From NCBI GenBank assembly GCA_963995505.1, contig OZ023184.1:16986228-17050227 (forward strand): a stretch of 64,000 bases of DNA. The letters are read 5' to 3'. Positions 11,920 to 24,370 of the stretch are shown in pieces. The position numbers and the translations under genes are program-made. Position 1 is the stretch's first letter. The number at the start of each line of letters is the position of its first letter. A model generated the notes under the pieces. It was not told the origin of the DNA, did not search any database, and saw only the letters and a program-made list of their open reading frames with translations. Source of the DNA: Hypericum androsaemum. Taxonomy: Eukaryota; Streptophyta; Magnoliopsida; Malpighiales; Hypericaceae.

Positions 11920-12180
11920 ACTCAACAATAGAGAAAAAATGTCAAATGATAAAATTGAAGAAATAAAAGTAAAAAGTCAAGAAAAAAAATTAAAATATGT
12001 GCAATGCCCTCCTCTATGTGAGAAAGCTTCTCGCCACGAGTAACAGAAGGACATTGTGCCCTTCTCGCGTAAGCCAATTTCATCACTACGATCAAGACAA
12101 AGGATAATATAATATTATCACGTTGACCAGCGTTCCACTCATCCAACATCAGCAAAAACTCTTCCCCTCCCATCGACTAT
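11920..12180. repeat. Flank duplicated with 61456-61700
   Basis: About 250 bp match 61456-61700 at roughly 85% by eye, both lying upstream of a neprosin copy (A and D). Shared landmarks include GAGAAAGCTTCTC and TCTTCCCCTCCCATCGACTA. This marks the distal edge of the A/D duplicated unit. Confidence 0.7.
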
Positions 12181-12559
12181 ATTATTGCAAGGTTTCGATA
12201 CAACCTTGGAAATGTCCTCATAATTTTGGACGTGGTTCCTCGTTTCAGTTCTTTTCACCCATGTCAAAAGTAAAAGATGAGCCAAATGTGTCAACAGAGC
12301 ACAGGGACGTTGAAGATACTAGCAGTAATTGACGACCAAAGGGCCAGGGTGGCACCTTTAAACTTTAGCTGGAAAATCCCAAGTGTTCTCATGTGTCCCC
12401 AATTTAGAGAATTCTTTTGACCTTTGCATGCCCGAGACATCTATTTTTCTCCTACTTTTTTGGTGTTTTCTGGAGTGATTCTGGGCATCCCCGGATCATC
12501 ATCATTCTCACGTATTGATTCCACGACAGGTCGAAAGATTCCTTCATCAACATGACAAA

Positions 12560-13040
12560 GAGATGCGGATTCTCATCCCTTGTTCAGGAATGCTCTTCAT
12601 ATTTTCTGTCAATCACTGATCCAAGTGTTTGCTTCTTGCTGCAGCTTAATCATCGCGTGGTACATGATGAAAGTCAGCCTCTTCTGCCTACATAATTTCC
12701 CTCATCGATGCGTTACATTGAGAGGTACCGATGTTTCGACGACAAGAATCACTTCCCTTTTGACGAACATCTGGTGGTTAAGTTCGCTCATCTCACTTGG
12801 GCAGTTGTCTAGGAAGATATTGTTTTGCCGAGATTGGCTGGGGCCTAGAAGGATCCAAAATAAAGGAAAAACTTTTCTTGAGAAGTTTGGAAGAATCTTC
12901 TTTAGGGCCCATTTCGACCCAACTTTGCCCAAACACACGAGTTTTGCTAAATCTGGGCTTGGACAAGATTTGGCAGAGTGACCAGTGTTGTCTCACCAGG
13001 CGTCTGTCTGTATTCTTTACAACAAGAACAAGCTCTAGAT
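12560..13040 (+). other. Coding-like stretch of unknown origin
   Basis: The composition is GC-richer than the surroundings, and several frames look protein-like. One reads RYIERYRCFDDKNHFPFDEH near 12710-12770 but is broken by stops. An ATG frame at 12580-12981 is open for 133 codons. I do not recognise a family. It could be an old processed gene or a captured fragment. Confidence 0.25.
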
Positions 13041-13049
13041 AATTCTTTT

Positions 13050-14250
13050 CGGTTTCAGCCGTTTGTCAACCCCCTTGTAGAGTTCACGTTGTCACAGGAG
13101 TAGACATTTTTTGATAAACGTCATAGGATTATACAGTTCTCCAGAAAAAGAAGAAGAGAGACTATCACTTCAATACGCTGTATATATATCTATATATATA
13201 TATATATATATATTTGGAAAAGAAAAGAAAACCTGAAAGTGATTTTGTTATTTATCGACCGTACTTTACTGATTCAAACAGTAAATAAATATCAAGAACC
13301 ATTGCTAAAACATCTTTTTAAACATTATGAGACCTTTTCTGGAAAAAAAAATTACGAGACCTATGTTCTTTTCTATAGGTAGCACGCTATCTTATTGATT
13401 GTCGTGATGGAAATGTGTACAAGGTCTGAGAACGAATACTATCGTATAGTTGATTGATAATTACTAGTAATTCATGTTTTATGTAGGCGAGTTACAACAT
13501 AGAATCTTAACATGACGAGTTTTTGGGTGTGATTTTGATTTTGTCAAGCTCTTTTATGTTTTTTGGTTGATGCTTTTACTTTCGATATTCTTTTGGCTCA
13601 GTTTTATTCATTTGAGCAGGGACGCCCCCCGTTGCTCTGAATTCTGGGACCCTCGATAGTGATTGTGAGATTGTAGACCTTGTTAGTGATCGTGGGGCCA
13701 CCAAAAACTTTTCAGATTTTGATTGAAATTATTAATTTAGATCAAGAAATGTGACAAAGTTTTTCAAACAAGTATTGTTGAGAATCTCACATCAGTTAAA
13801 ATACGAGTAGATGACAAGTTTATAACTGTGAAAATCTACAAAATCATTGTCTTAAGATTTTGGATTAGATATGAAAAATCTAACAAGTATATAATACTGC
13901 GTTCTGAATGACAAAAAATTTGTAGCAAATATATAATGTTCTTACATTCTAAATAACTGAACTTGATTAAAATAGAATAATTTTTTGGATTATCGATTGT
14001 CAAGTTTTTTTTGAGAATTTTTATCGATTTGCCAAGTTGAAAGGGAAAAAGAGGTGGGAGTCGGATGACTAGTCGTCCACATCTTCACCCTAACAACCAG
14101 TTTCCTCCGTCACGTGACCATCGTCGATAACAAATAAGGGCGCTTTACGTGATAGGAAAGGGAAGAACAAATTCCTCCCTCCCTCATATCTTCAATTTCT
14201 CTCTCCTCTCAATCTCCCATCCCCCGCGAACGAAAACTACCTCCTCCTTC
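13050..14250. other. Intergenic, with (TA)n and a G-box
   Basis: The stretch is mostly AT-rich with no gene. A TA microsatellite lies at about 13180-13212. A perfect G-box CACGTG lies at 14111-14116, some 180 bp before the ATG at 14298. It is followed by a CT-rich leader typical of plant 5' UTRs, so the last ~200 bp probably form the promoter of the next gene. Confidence 0.45.
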
Positions 14251-14297
14251 ACTAACAACTTAAACCCTAAACCCAAAAGAAAAAAGAAAACAAAAGC

Positions 14298-14607
14298 ATG
14301 AAATGCATACACGCGCTCCCTTGCTCTCCCCACTTGCTGACCACCACCAAACGGCCCCTCGGGTCCTCCTCGTGTTGCTCCTCCTCCACCAAACGACGCC
14401 GTAGATGCCGCACCGGCTGGAAAAACACCTTCATCACCCTCCCTAAACGACCGTCCCTTGTGGAAAATGACGACAACGCCCTCGGCAGCTCGAATAGCCT
14501 CAAGCTCGTCCTAGACGTCAACCAAATCAAATCCCTTGCCACGTCCAGCGTCAACCGCTTCCTGCGCTCCGCGGAGTACGCCTTCGACGACCTACGGACC
14601 CTAGTTA
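14298..14607 (+). pseudogene. First-exon 5' part of a plant gene of unknown function, cut by copia insertion
   Basis: The ATG at 14298 follows a CT-rich leader and opens about 103 codons of GC-rich, clearly coding sequence (MKCIHALPCSPHLLTTTKRP, then a basic stretch, then SAEYAFDDLRTL). The frame ends where a copia LTR begins. On the other side of the element, at 19298, the same phase resumes with VTLDDSNRVV. The repeated GTTA at the junction is the remnant of the target duplication. The basic, Ser/Cys-rich N-terminus resembles what I remember of an uncharacterised plant protein family, but I cannot name it. It is not functional as sequenced. Confidence 0.75.
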
Positions 14608-14801
14608 TAGATAACTCTAGTCTTGTTGTGTTATAGATAATTGATACATCAAGCCCTTATATAGGGATCTAGAGTAACCAAGAGACTACCCTTTACAAGT
14701 CTCAAGTAGGTGACTTTTTTAATTAACATACATGAATTCTTTAGATTCATCTTACGACATACATGAACTTGACTTTTAGTATTCAAGTTTATACTTCAAC
14801 A
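14605..14801 (-). repeat. 3' LTR of copia-1, outer end missing
   Basis: This matches 19101-19297 almost base for base. The first ~36 bp of the complete LTR (TGTTGGAAAAGAATATG and on) are absent, so host sequence CCTAGTTA joins directly to an internal LTR position. The likely cause is a small deletion after insertion. Confidence 0.88.
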
Positions 14802-14810
14802 TTTTCCCCC

Positions 14811-17800
14811 CTTAAACTTGTTCCTTTGAAATAACTCCTAGTTTGCTGCGTAATTCAACGAACAAATCAATCTTGAGGGCTTTTGTAAATATATCAGCTA
14901 CTTGCTTTCTTGATGAAATATGAACGAGCTGCACTTCTTTTTTTTCACATGTTCCCGAATAAAGTGGTAGCGAACATCTATATGTTTTGTCCTCTCATGA
15001 TGAACTGAATTCTTGGCAAGTACAATAGCAGAATTGTTATAAATATAAATTTTCATCGGCTCCTTTTGATCAATCTGAAATACTTCAAGTAATCGTTTGA
15101 GCCAAATAGCTTGACAAACACACAACGCCACTGCAATATACTCCACCTCACAAGTCGAAAAAGCTACAACTGTTTGCTTCTTTGAAGACCACGTAAAAGC
15201 ACTTGCTCCAAAGAAGAATGCAAACCTAGTTGTACTTTTCGCATCATAGCTGCCACTCCAATCACTATCGCTGTATCCGACAACTTCTAAATCTCCTGAT
15301 GAACTATAAAATAGTCCATAATCAAATGTTCCCTTTACATAATGGAGAATCCTTTTGGCAGTTCGCAAGTGAGATTCCTTTGGCTCTTCAGAAAATCTGC
15401 TCACTAAGCCAACTCCATACAATATATCAGGTCTTGTGCAGGTTAAATAGCGAAGACTACCCACGATACTTTTGTAGAATGCAGAATCAACAGGATCACC
15501 TTCTCCTTTCTTGGTCAATTTGACACCTTTTTCAGCTGGTGTGACCTTGGGATTACAATCTTCCATAGAAAATTTTGCAAGAATATCTCTAGCATATTTT
15601 GCCTGAGAAATAAAAATTCCATCATCTCTTTGATTGACTTCAATGCCCAAGAAATAAGCCATAAGTCCTAAATCAGTCATCTCAAACTCTTGAACAATTG
15701 AATTCTTGAATTCTTTCATCATAGCCTCGTTGTTTCCTGTAAACACAAGGTCATCAACATATAGGCAGACAAATAGAACTCCTCCGGTAGAATCAATCTT
15801 CACATAAAGAGTGTGTTCATGTGGGCACTTCAAAAAATCATTATTATGAAAATAAGCATCAATCCGCAAATTTCATGCTCTTGGCGCTTGCTTCAGGCCA
15901 TAAAGTGCTTTTCTCAACTTGTAAACTTTCTCCTCTTGTCCAGAAATAATAAAACCCAGAGGTTGTTCAACGTATATCTCCTCATCAAGATATCCATGGA
16001 GAAAAGCAGACTTTACGTCCATATGGTACAACTTCCACTTCTTTTGAGCAGCCAAGGCAATAAGCAATCTCACCGTCTCTAGACGAGCAACCGGTGCAAA
16101 CACTTCATTATAGTCAATCCCATGTTGCTGCTTGTAGCCCTTGGCAACAAGCCGAGCTTTATATTTCTCCACCTCTCCCTTTGCATTCTTCTTCGTTTTG
16201 AAAATCCATTTGACACTAATAGCTTTATGTCCCTCTGGAAGAGTTACAAGCTCCCAAGTCTTATTCTTTTCAATTGCTTTAATTTCTTCGGTCATTGCCT
16301 TTTGCCAAACTTCTTTGTCGCATGCATCATCAGAACTTAGAGGATCAAATCCTGCAAAAAGGAAAAATAAAGTAAATTCATCCAAGTCAAGCCTTTGTGT
16401 CGTGCTATAGAGATCATCAATCCTCCTTGTCCGAATAACTGGATTTATTGAGCTTGCTGGTGTGTCACAGTCATCTAGCTGCTCCCCTTCAACATGTAAC
16501 TCTACAGCCTTCTCATGTTCAACCACAATTTTCTCCTTCTCTGATTCATTATTCCAGTTTCGAGTTTGCACTTCATCAAATTTCACATCTCTAGACATCA
16601 CAACCTTCTTTGTGGTAGGATTAAATAGCTTGTATCAGCTAAAATTTTCACCATACCCCAAAAATATGCACCGTTGACTTTTGTCACCTAACTTCGTTCT
16701 CCTCTCCTCCTGAACTTTGGCATAAGCAATACAACCAAAGATTCGAAAATGATCGACCCTTTGTTTTCTCATACTCCATGCTTCTTCTGGGGTAAGATCT
16801 TGAAGCCTCTTTGTAGGAAATCTGTTCAGCAGATAAACCGCTGTAGAAACGGCATCTTCCCAAAATTCTTTAGGAACATTCTTCTCTTTCAACATACACT
16901 AAACCAAATTGAGAATGGTACGGTTCTTCCTTTCCGAAACACCATTTTGTTACGGTGTGTAAGGCATGGTAAGCTGGTGTATAACTCCATTGTTCCTACA
17001 AAACTCATCAAATTCTTTGGAGGTATATTCGCCTCCCCGATCAGTTCTAATACATTTCAGAAAGCAACCACTCTGCTTTTCAACTATTCTTTTAAAATCT
17101 TTGAATTTATCCAACGCCTCACTCTTATTCCAGATCAAATAGACCCAAGTCTTGCCACTAAAATCGTCAGTGAAAGTGACAAAATACCTATTTCCTCCAA
17201 TAGAAGGAGGGTTAATTGGTCCGCATACATCCGAATGGACTAGTTCAAGCCTTTCAGCTACCCGCCAAGACTTCTTTCCTTTAAATGGTTTTCTTTGCTG
17301 CTTACCCAGAACACATATTTCACATAACTTGTCAGGTGGATTCAACTTGGGCAAGCCAGACACCATCTTAGTCTTCTCCATCAACTGCAAAGCTTGAAAA
17401 TTCAGATGCCCATATCTGGAATGCCAGAGAGTGGACAAATCCTCCACACAAGCCTTCAAACAATTCTCTTGCACAATAGACAAGTGAAGAGGAAACATCC
17501 AATTTTTTGGGCATGGGCACACAAATAAACAATCTGTTTTCCTTATCACGAACAAACAGCTTATTATCTCGCAGTTCAACATGATAATTTCTCTCTAGCA
17601 ATTGGCCCAAACTCAGAATATTATTCTTCATATCAGGGACATAATAGACATCTGAAATGCATCGATAATCACCATTCTTGAGTTGGAGAATAATTTTACC
17701 TTTCCCAGCAACTGGTCTTTGTGACTGATCACCAAAAATAATACTCCCACGATGCTTTTCGTCAAGTTCGGCAAAGAACTCCTTTCTTCCACACATGTGA

Positions 17801-18867
17801 CTTGAGGCACCAGAATCAAGATACCAAGTGGTCGAGTCACTAGATTCAAGATTGTTAGCAGCTAACAGCAAAACAGTCTCATCTTCCTCCTCTTCCTTTT
17901 GCGCAAAGTTTGCATATTTTTTATGATAACATTCATAAGTATAATGCCCAAATTTGTTGCAATTAAAACATTGAACACATGATTTATCAGTACTATGCCA
18001 TCCTGAATTCATACCGCGGCCATAACCTGGTCCACGTACACGGCCTCTTTGTCCACCATCACTTTCATTTTGATTGTCAGATTGTTCTCCACGGTCTCCA
18101 CTTCCACGACCAGATTGGCCTCCGCGACCTCTACCTCGAAAACCTCTTCCTCTACCTCAAAATCCACCTCTTGTTGATTCAAGCTTTTGTTCCTTTAACG
18201 CCACTTTACTTTGTAAGACCTGCTCCACACTTTTCTCATCTCCTCTATGTAGCAATCTCTCCTCATAAATTTGCAAGGACCCCAATAGTTGTTCCACCGT
18301 CATTTCTTCCAAATCTTTGGACTCTTCAATGGCTACTACAACATGATCAAACTTGGGATCCAAAGATCTCAATATCTTCCCTACGACACGAACATCATCA
18401 ATCTCTTCACCATTCCGCCTCATCTGGTGAACAACAGAGATAACCTTCGAAAAATAATCAGAAATAGATTCAGATTTTACCTTCTCCAACTTCTCAAACT
18501 ACGCTCGCAAGGCTTGCAAGCGAACCTGTTTTACTTTCTCCAAGCCACCAAAGGCCTTTTGAAGAAGCTCCCGCGCCTCCTTTGAGGTCTTAGCATGCAA
18601 AGTCAGCTTAAAAGTGGCTTCATCAAGACCTTGGTAAATTATGAAAAGTGCCTTCTTCTCCAATTTTCGATTTTCTCTCAATTGCTCCTTGTCTTTCTTT
18701 GATAGTGTTGCTTCTTCCTCCGGCGTAGGCTCCTCGAGTCCATTCTCTACGAACTCCCATGCATCATAAGAACCCAAGAGGGCCTTCATTTGTATACTCC
18801 ACAACTCATAATTCTCCTTTGTGAGTCTTGGTACTTGAAAGCCAGTGGTAGACGACGAAGAAGCCAT
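14811..18867 (-). pseudogene. gag-pol polyprotein of copia-1, degraded
   Basis: The frame starts at ATG 18867 (MASSSSTTGFQVPRLTKENY). The gag UBN2-like region is followed by RGRG repeats and a CCHC knuckle CFNCNKFGHYTYEC near 17950. Protease YLDSGASSHMCG is near 17810. Integrase has HSRYGHLNFQAL and RTDRGGEYTSKEF. Reverse transcriptase has KARLVAKGYKQ and YVDDLVF near 15760. RNase H follows to about 14811. The order gag-PR-IN-RT-RH is that of copia. Damage seen: stops near 18495, 18155, 16948, 16900, 16633 and 15871; a frameshift near 17500 between protease and integrase; and another in an A run near 14940. It cannot encode a full polyprotein. Confidence 0.92.
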
Positions 18868-19047
18868 AAATTTATTGACTCTTCACCTTCTCTGATTTTT
18901 GCTTCGTAAAATCCTCTTCTCTTTTAAGAAAGACACGTACACAGTACACTTGGCCTCAAGTGTAGAGGCTATTTGTCAAACACTTCTAATTCCAGTGACG
19001 TGGATGTCACTAGTCTCCAAGCTGTATTATATGGACAGATGCGGCAA

Positions 19048-19060
19048 GGCTCTGATACCA
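19048..19060 (-). other. tRNA-Met primer-binding site of copia-1
   Basis: The minus strand reads TGGTATCAGAGCC four bases inside the 5' LTR. This is the standard plant copia primer site for initiator tRNA-Met. Confidence 0.9.
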
Positions 19061-19064
19061 GATT

Positions 19065-19297
19065 TGTTGGAAAAGAATATGTAGATAAATTGATATTTTA
19101 TTATAGATAACTCTTGTCTTGTTGTGTTATATATAATTGATACATCAAGCCCTTATATAGGGATCTAGAGTAACCAAGAGACTACCCTTTACAGTTCTCA
19201 AGTAGGTGACTATTTTAATTAACATACATGAATTCTTTAGATTCATCTTACGACATACATGAACTTGACTTTTAGTATTCAAGTTTATACTTCAACA
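19065..19297 (-). repeat. 5' LTR of copia-1, complete
   Basis: A 233-bp LTR that starts TGTTGG and ends CTTCAACA on the plus strand. The minus strand has a TATA-like CTATATAAGG near 19150, the likely promoter. Confidence 0.9.
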
Positions 19298-19720
19298 GTT
19301 ACCCTCGACGACAGCAACCGGGTGGTGTTCTCGTGCCGGCGCTCGACGGTTGAGTTTGTCGGCGCCATTTCGCTGTTATGGTTTTTGCGGGGATGGTGGC
19401 ATGGGTTAGGCATTTGTTTTTTAGGGGGAGGGCTAACCAGGAGGTCGTCGTGAGGAGGGACCGGAGCCTTGACGGGAAGGAGGTGGTTGTGGCGGGGAGG
19501 GTTAGGGAGCCAGAAGTGGGAGTGAGGAGGACGAGCCATCGTGGTTTGGGTAGCGCGCTGGCGGATTTGGGGTCGGTGGTGGACGGGTGGAGGGACTTCA
19601 GGGCCCAAGGCAGTTCCCGGAAGCTGCCACAGTGGCGACCGGAAGCAGGAAGCGAGAGTGGTACGGTTACGAAGGTGGATAAGGAGGAGTACCAGAGGGC
19701 GGCCAACAGCTTAGTTAGAG
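19298..19720 (+). pseudogene. 3' part of the interrupted first exon
   Basis: The frame continues in phase from the part at 14298-14607: VTLDDSNRVVFSCRRSTVEF, then a hydrophobic stretch. The reading then has to move to another frame near 19370-19378, where MVFAGMVAW begins and runs through VVRRDRSLDGKEVVVAGR to KEEYQRAANSLVR. An AG|GTTCGT at 19720 fits a splice donor. The gene thus has at least two lesions: the copia insertion and an apparent one-base frameshift. No later exon is clear downstream. The hydrophobic part suggests a membrane segment. Function unknown. Confidence 0.65.
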
Positions 19721-20540
19721 GTTCGTTATGTTTGGCAAAGAATGTTGTGATAGGAGAGTTGAGGCTCACATGGTTTTGGTTTTGGTTTTCAGCTATAACG
19801 GGCTATTGGAGAGGATGTCACGGAGCGTGAAATTGTTCAAGTTAGTCGTTTTACTAACCCCTTTAATCATGCTTTGTTTTGAGAATGTTAAGGACCATCA
19901 GAATGATTCACATTCCTTTTTTTTGGTTTGATACTGTGGGCTACGGATGAACTTCCTGTCTGTTCGTCCTTGCTGACGAATATCTTGGCAGCTCTAGTTT
20001 CCACTTGGTATAGCTGATCCGGAAAGTTGCTTCTTGTGTTCCTCCTAGTGCTTTGATTAGTTTTTTTGGAGACGATATTTTAATGTTTCCTAAATCTATG
20101 GCTTGTCCTGTAGGGTTTTGTCGAAAGTTGATCCTATATTTCCCACAGCTTGCTGATTACCTTGTTGATGAGACAAATGGCTGATGGGATTGCTGGAGTT
20201 GCCGCACCCAGCACCAAAACCACGACTCCCTGATGGAGGAGGGACATGAGGATCATGCTGCATCTTTCTCCGAGTACCGACTGTCCTTCCTATATGAAAA
20301 AAAGGGGACAGAAAAAAATTTGACTAGAGATGACTTCAGTTGAGCCACCATTCTGACTTCAAAAAATCGAAAGATTATAGAATATTTCAAACACAAGAAT
20401 AACTTACCTTGCTAGTATCCTATCCAGCAATTCACCACCTTCACACAACCTGACACAACAAATGAATATGAGAAGATTTATACACGGGAACAAGAAGATT
20501 AAAACTCAGTAGTCGATCAATTGAGTGTGTCACCAGATAG
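19721..20540. other. No clear gene
   Basis: The first part is probably intron of the broken gene. I see no convincing exon. The stretch at 19940-20250 is of medium GC with scattered stops in every frame. Confidence 0.3.
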
Positions 20541-20860
20541 ATCTCTTATGGGGTCAGTTTCTAACCATAACTTCCGCCACGACCATCAACGCAGCAGACA
20601 ATTCTGTCTCGAAGGCAAGATCGATTCCCAATCTTTTCACAAAGCAGTCCTCCACAAAACCTATTGATTCCAGAAAACTACTGCAGTCGTAGAAGAACCA
20701 GGTGAACTCATGGCACTCTCATCCGTATTGTATCTAGTCCAATCTGGAAATGGGCGATGTCACGAGACCTCCTTGATATTGGGTGCCCGCCCACGCCTAC
20801 GAGGAACTCCAGTTGCACACAACTGAAGCAAACCCTCCTAAGAGTTGAACATGAGCCCTA
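20540..20860 (-). pseudogene. LINE RNase H fragment
   Basis: The sequence is similar to 61930-62220 at about 80%, and both lie on the minus strand. In the better-preserved copy the translation reads FDSLMVMEFAYSKGWRKLWFQ, which resembles the RNase H domain of plant LINEs. Here several stops interrupt the frame. Confidence 0.5.
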
Positions 20861-20869
20861 ACTCCAACC

Positions 20870-21697
20870 CCCTACTTGCGATACCAAGTCTGCTATGATT
20901 TCTGGGAAGGTGTTAAGAAAATTCTTATGAACTATGTGTTTGCCATTACGCCTATAACCCGCAATTGTATGTCAATAGTAATCTGTTATCCAACCAAAAG
21001 CGAGTTCAAGAGTTGGCCCAAACCATGCACCTTGCTTAATCCCATAGACCTTGAAAACAAGATCGGAAATCCAATTGATACTTTGAATTGAAAAAACAAT
21101 GCTTTTAGCTTTTTAAGCGTTGGAGACTGGTGTTAATTCTACATTTGGTCTGAAGCATATTCAGATTGTGATTTCTTGCTATCGTTAATTATAACTATGA
21201 CAACCCGAATCCCACTGACAATGTTTATTGATGTAGCAGACTATTAATTTTTATCGAGTACATATTTTAAGTAAATCTTTGTCTCTAATGAATAACTAAT
21301 TCCACAACATTTTTCGTCTTCTATAATTATCTTTTTACATAAGAATATCTTATACAATATTTATTTAAATCGATCATGTTTACATTGATTTGGATTTCAT
21401 TTTAATTTTTGATATTTGGTGATGTTGGTGTATTTTTCGATATTAAAGTGTGTTTAAGATACTATTATTAAAAAAATTTATTATTCTGAAATTTTATTAT
21501 GATCATAAAATAAAAACTCTAAATAATTTATTTATTACTATTCTATCTAGGATAAAAAATTTATTTTTACTTGTGTAGAAAAAAAAAGGACCCGATAACC
21601 CATAATGGATGATTATTTGACAACAAAGAACCGGCCGAACAAATAAGATAATTTAACCATCAACCCATCTCTCGAGAAGTATATTATAACTTTTATC
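20870..21697. other. AT-rich intergenic
   Basis: No gene or recognisable repeat was seen. The stretch becomes very AT-rich from 21180 onward. Confidence 0.35.
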
Positions 21698-21702
21698 CAT
21701 TG

Positions 21703-22444
21703 TGTTGCTGATAAATTATGGTAGAACGTCGAAAATAATCTTTAGAATGGATCCGAAGTGGTCGTCCCAAGAGCGATTCAAACGAATAGGTAAAGATGGA
21801 AGAAATATGGTGAACAAGAAGAGAAGAATTAGATTAGAGTACTTAAGAGAGAAAAGAATTGGTAGAGAAGCAAAAATTTTATTGAGAATTAAAGGGAAGG
21901 GGAAAAGAGAGACATAAAAATAAAAGCTAAGAAACTAGGTTGATAATTGTTGTTTTATTTGTGGGTGTCCTTCTCCTATGACTCAGATCTCATTATATAG
22001 AAAAAGCTAGCCTTAGTACAATACAAACCTAGGCCATGTTCAATATAGGAAAATCCAACATACCCGAGGCCTAATAAGGAAAACACAAACTGCCAAAATT
22101 TGTAAAAAAAATTTTGCCCCATTTTCTGCTGAATTTAGAAAAGTTATAAACTACAAAGTTGTAGATCTCTATCTTCTATTTCTGTGACTTTTTGAATCAC
22201 GTCAACCCCATTTACCAAAATAGGTTTTTCAAATATGCGGCCTAATAAGAAAAACCTACTCCCAAAAATTCCAACCTCCTTGTGCGCCAAATTTGGAGAA
22301 GTCCTAAACTAGAAAGTTCTATATCTTTATTTTATCTTTTTGTAACTTTTAGAATCGCATTAATCAGATACACGAGTAGGAAGATATAGCTATTTTACTC
22401 AGACATGGTCAAACAAATCTATGAATTAATTTCTCGTTCCAACA
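21703..22444 (-). repeat. 3' LTR of the non-coding LTR element
   Basis: Starts TGTTGCTGATAAATTATGG and ends CGTTCCAACA. It matches 24884-25641 throughout with scattered differences and small indels. Confidence 0.9.
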
Positions 22445-22644
22445 ATGCCCCCCACACGTCAATATTTTGACGCTAGAAAAAGTGTTGACGTGTACCTATC
22501 CTTAAACACGCAGAAAATTAACTCCACTCAAAAAAAATCGACTAAGGTAAGACCGTAAATATGTGAAAAATGTACCATCAAATCGGTCGAGACCTAGCCG
22601 TTGTAGGCGTGCAGTTGATCACTCGTCTCGAGATACCCGTGTGC

Positions 22645-24370
22645 TCATGGTTTTCTCACAAAAACTTGATTTAGGCCTACATAGTTGAGTGAGAGCTCTA
22701 TGTACTTCGTCAAAATGACCATACAATTGTTGTTGAAAGTCTCTATGCTTTTTCTTTTGCTTTTGAATTTTTTGCTCCAACATTCTTCATTGAGTTTTCG
22801 GGAGAGTCGGTCAATGAGACTCCGAACACTTGTCCCCCAAGTGTGGGTTTGGCTTTTTTGGTATCTCCTTACGCATAGACTTTGTATGATAACTTGGAGA
22901 CCTTGTAGGCAGATCACTCCTTGTGGGTCGTGTCTCATATAGTTCTTTCTTGGATTGCGAAAGTTCTTCCTTGCTCGGTCGCCAATCGAGTGACCATGTC
23001 TCTCTAAACTCACGCGTACTCAGGTTACCTTTTCTTGTTGTCGGCCAATTTTGACTGTGTGACTTGAGGACACTCCCTGTAATTTGAAACCTTTAACAGT
23101 CGAGGTTGAACCAACACGTTAGGTTGTTGCTTCCTTGTATTCTTTCTTGGGTGAGGAGGAGTTGAAGACTTGGCTTTATCATCCTTCACCTTCTTTGTCA
23201 TGTGCACGTCTTGCCCCCCGGCTGGGATAATTTTGGCCAATGTAGGAGCTTCGACTGCAATGCTGTAATATTCTGCATGCCCCCTGGGTGAGATTAAATT
23301 TTGACTGAGACTCTCACTGTAGACTTGCCCCCCCCCCCCCCCCCCCTTTGTCTTTCTGTTGAGTTAGGACAGAATTGGGCAGGCGAAGGTGGCTCACTAC
23401 AGGTGGAACGGAGGGTGACTCAGATCTTCGCAATAGATGACTTAGTGGAGGCCCTAAAATTCCCTTTGCTAGTGAAGGTCCAAAGATTCTCTTAGTCGGT
23501 GGAGGCCCTAGGATGCCTTTCGTATTTGACACAGCATTTAAAGTTCTCTTGGTTGCCGATGTGACTTGTATCGAGAATAACTCTTCCTTTTTCTCAAATG
23601 TGGGTATTGCAAGCTCGATGGCCGCGGTGTCGGCCAACTGTTGACTTATCATTTGTACGTCCTCTTCGACAATTGAAAAAGAATATTGTGTAGATTCGGC
23701 TAGTTTGTGTACGGCCGTCTCAACTCGTCTCAGAATCATGGAATTCATAAATGGAAAAAGAAGATTGTGTTGGAAATGACTCTTTTTTTTCCTCGAATGT
23801 TTGCCTTGGAAGCTCGATGGCCGTGGTGTCGGCCAACTGTGGACTAGTTGTTTGTTCGACCTCTTGGATAGCCGGAATAAAGTGTTGCATAAATTCAGCC
23901 AATTCATGTACGGTTGTTTCAAACTTAATCTCTAAATTGTGTGAGTTGAAACCTCTTCGGTCTTCAATTTCATATACACCACTTGATGATACCTCCATTG
24001 GGTGACTTGACACAGAGTTGGCTACATGTCTTACTGTAAATCTGGCATTCTCAAGCCTTCTTTCGAATTCTTGAATTGCCTCCTCCTTAATGGGAACTGA
24101 CATTAACTACTTGAGGTACTTCATTATTTTGTGCCACGCAATTATGCTCAGAGTTTCATCATAGTCAAGCTAAAGGCCTCCAACATGGCTTCTCCTCCTG
24201 GAATCAACACTCTCAACAACCCTCCCAACAAGATAAATATGATCAATCGATTCACAATCAAAATAATAGATATAACAAAACCACCTTAAAACTTTTTTAT
24301 AGGCCTCCTCAATAGCCTCTCGATTGTCAGCTTCAAAACAAAAAATACGCCACAACCTTTACTTTATGGT
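22645..24370 (-). other. Open frames inside the LTR element, captured or relic
   Basis: Minus-strand frames at 22645-23013, 23025-23240, 23314-23922, 23720-24103 and 24170-24355 give coding-like sequence that resembles no retrotransposon protein I know. Two tandem copies of a ~200-bp unit encode related segments (one with VHELAEFMQHF and SPQLADTTAIEL, the other with VHKLAESTQY and SQQLADTAAIEL) in different frames. A KGILGPP motif repeats nearby. These may be remains of a captured host gene or a degraded element-specific ORF. A run of about 18 C at 23329-23346 breaks one frame. Confidence 0.4.

Larger units (their letters stand above)
14605..19297 (-). mobile_element. Ty1/copia retrotransposon (copia-1), minus orientation
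   Basis: The element has LTRs at 14605-14801 and 19065-19297. A primer site complementary to initiator tRNA-Met (TGGTATCAGAGCC on the minus strand, 19048-19060) follows the 5' LTR. A purine tract (plus-strand TTTTCCCCCC, 14802-14811) precedes the 3' LTR. It carries one gag-pol region. The two LTRs differ by only about five bases over ~195 bp, so the insertion is fairly young. The 3' LTR lacks its last ~36 bp. Confidence 0.93.

Noticed and set aside
13180..13212. (TA)n tract as an origin or regulatory element
   Set aside because: A plain microsatellite. A similar one occurs at about 62310-62330, and nothing supports a function.
15230..16410. Plus-strand ORFs across copia-1
   Set aside because: Shadows of the minus-strand gag-pol frame, which has all the recognised motifs.
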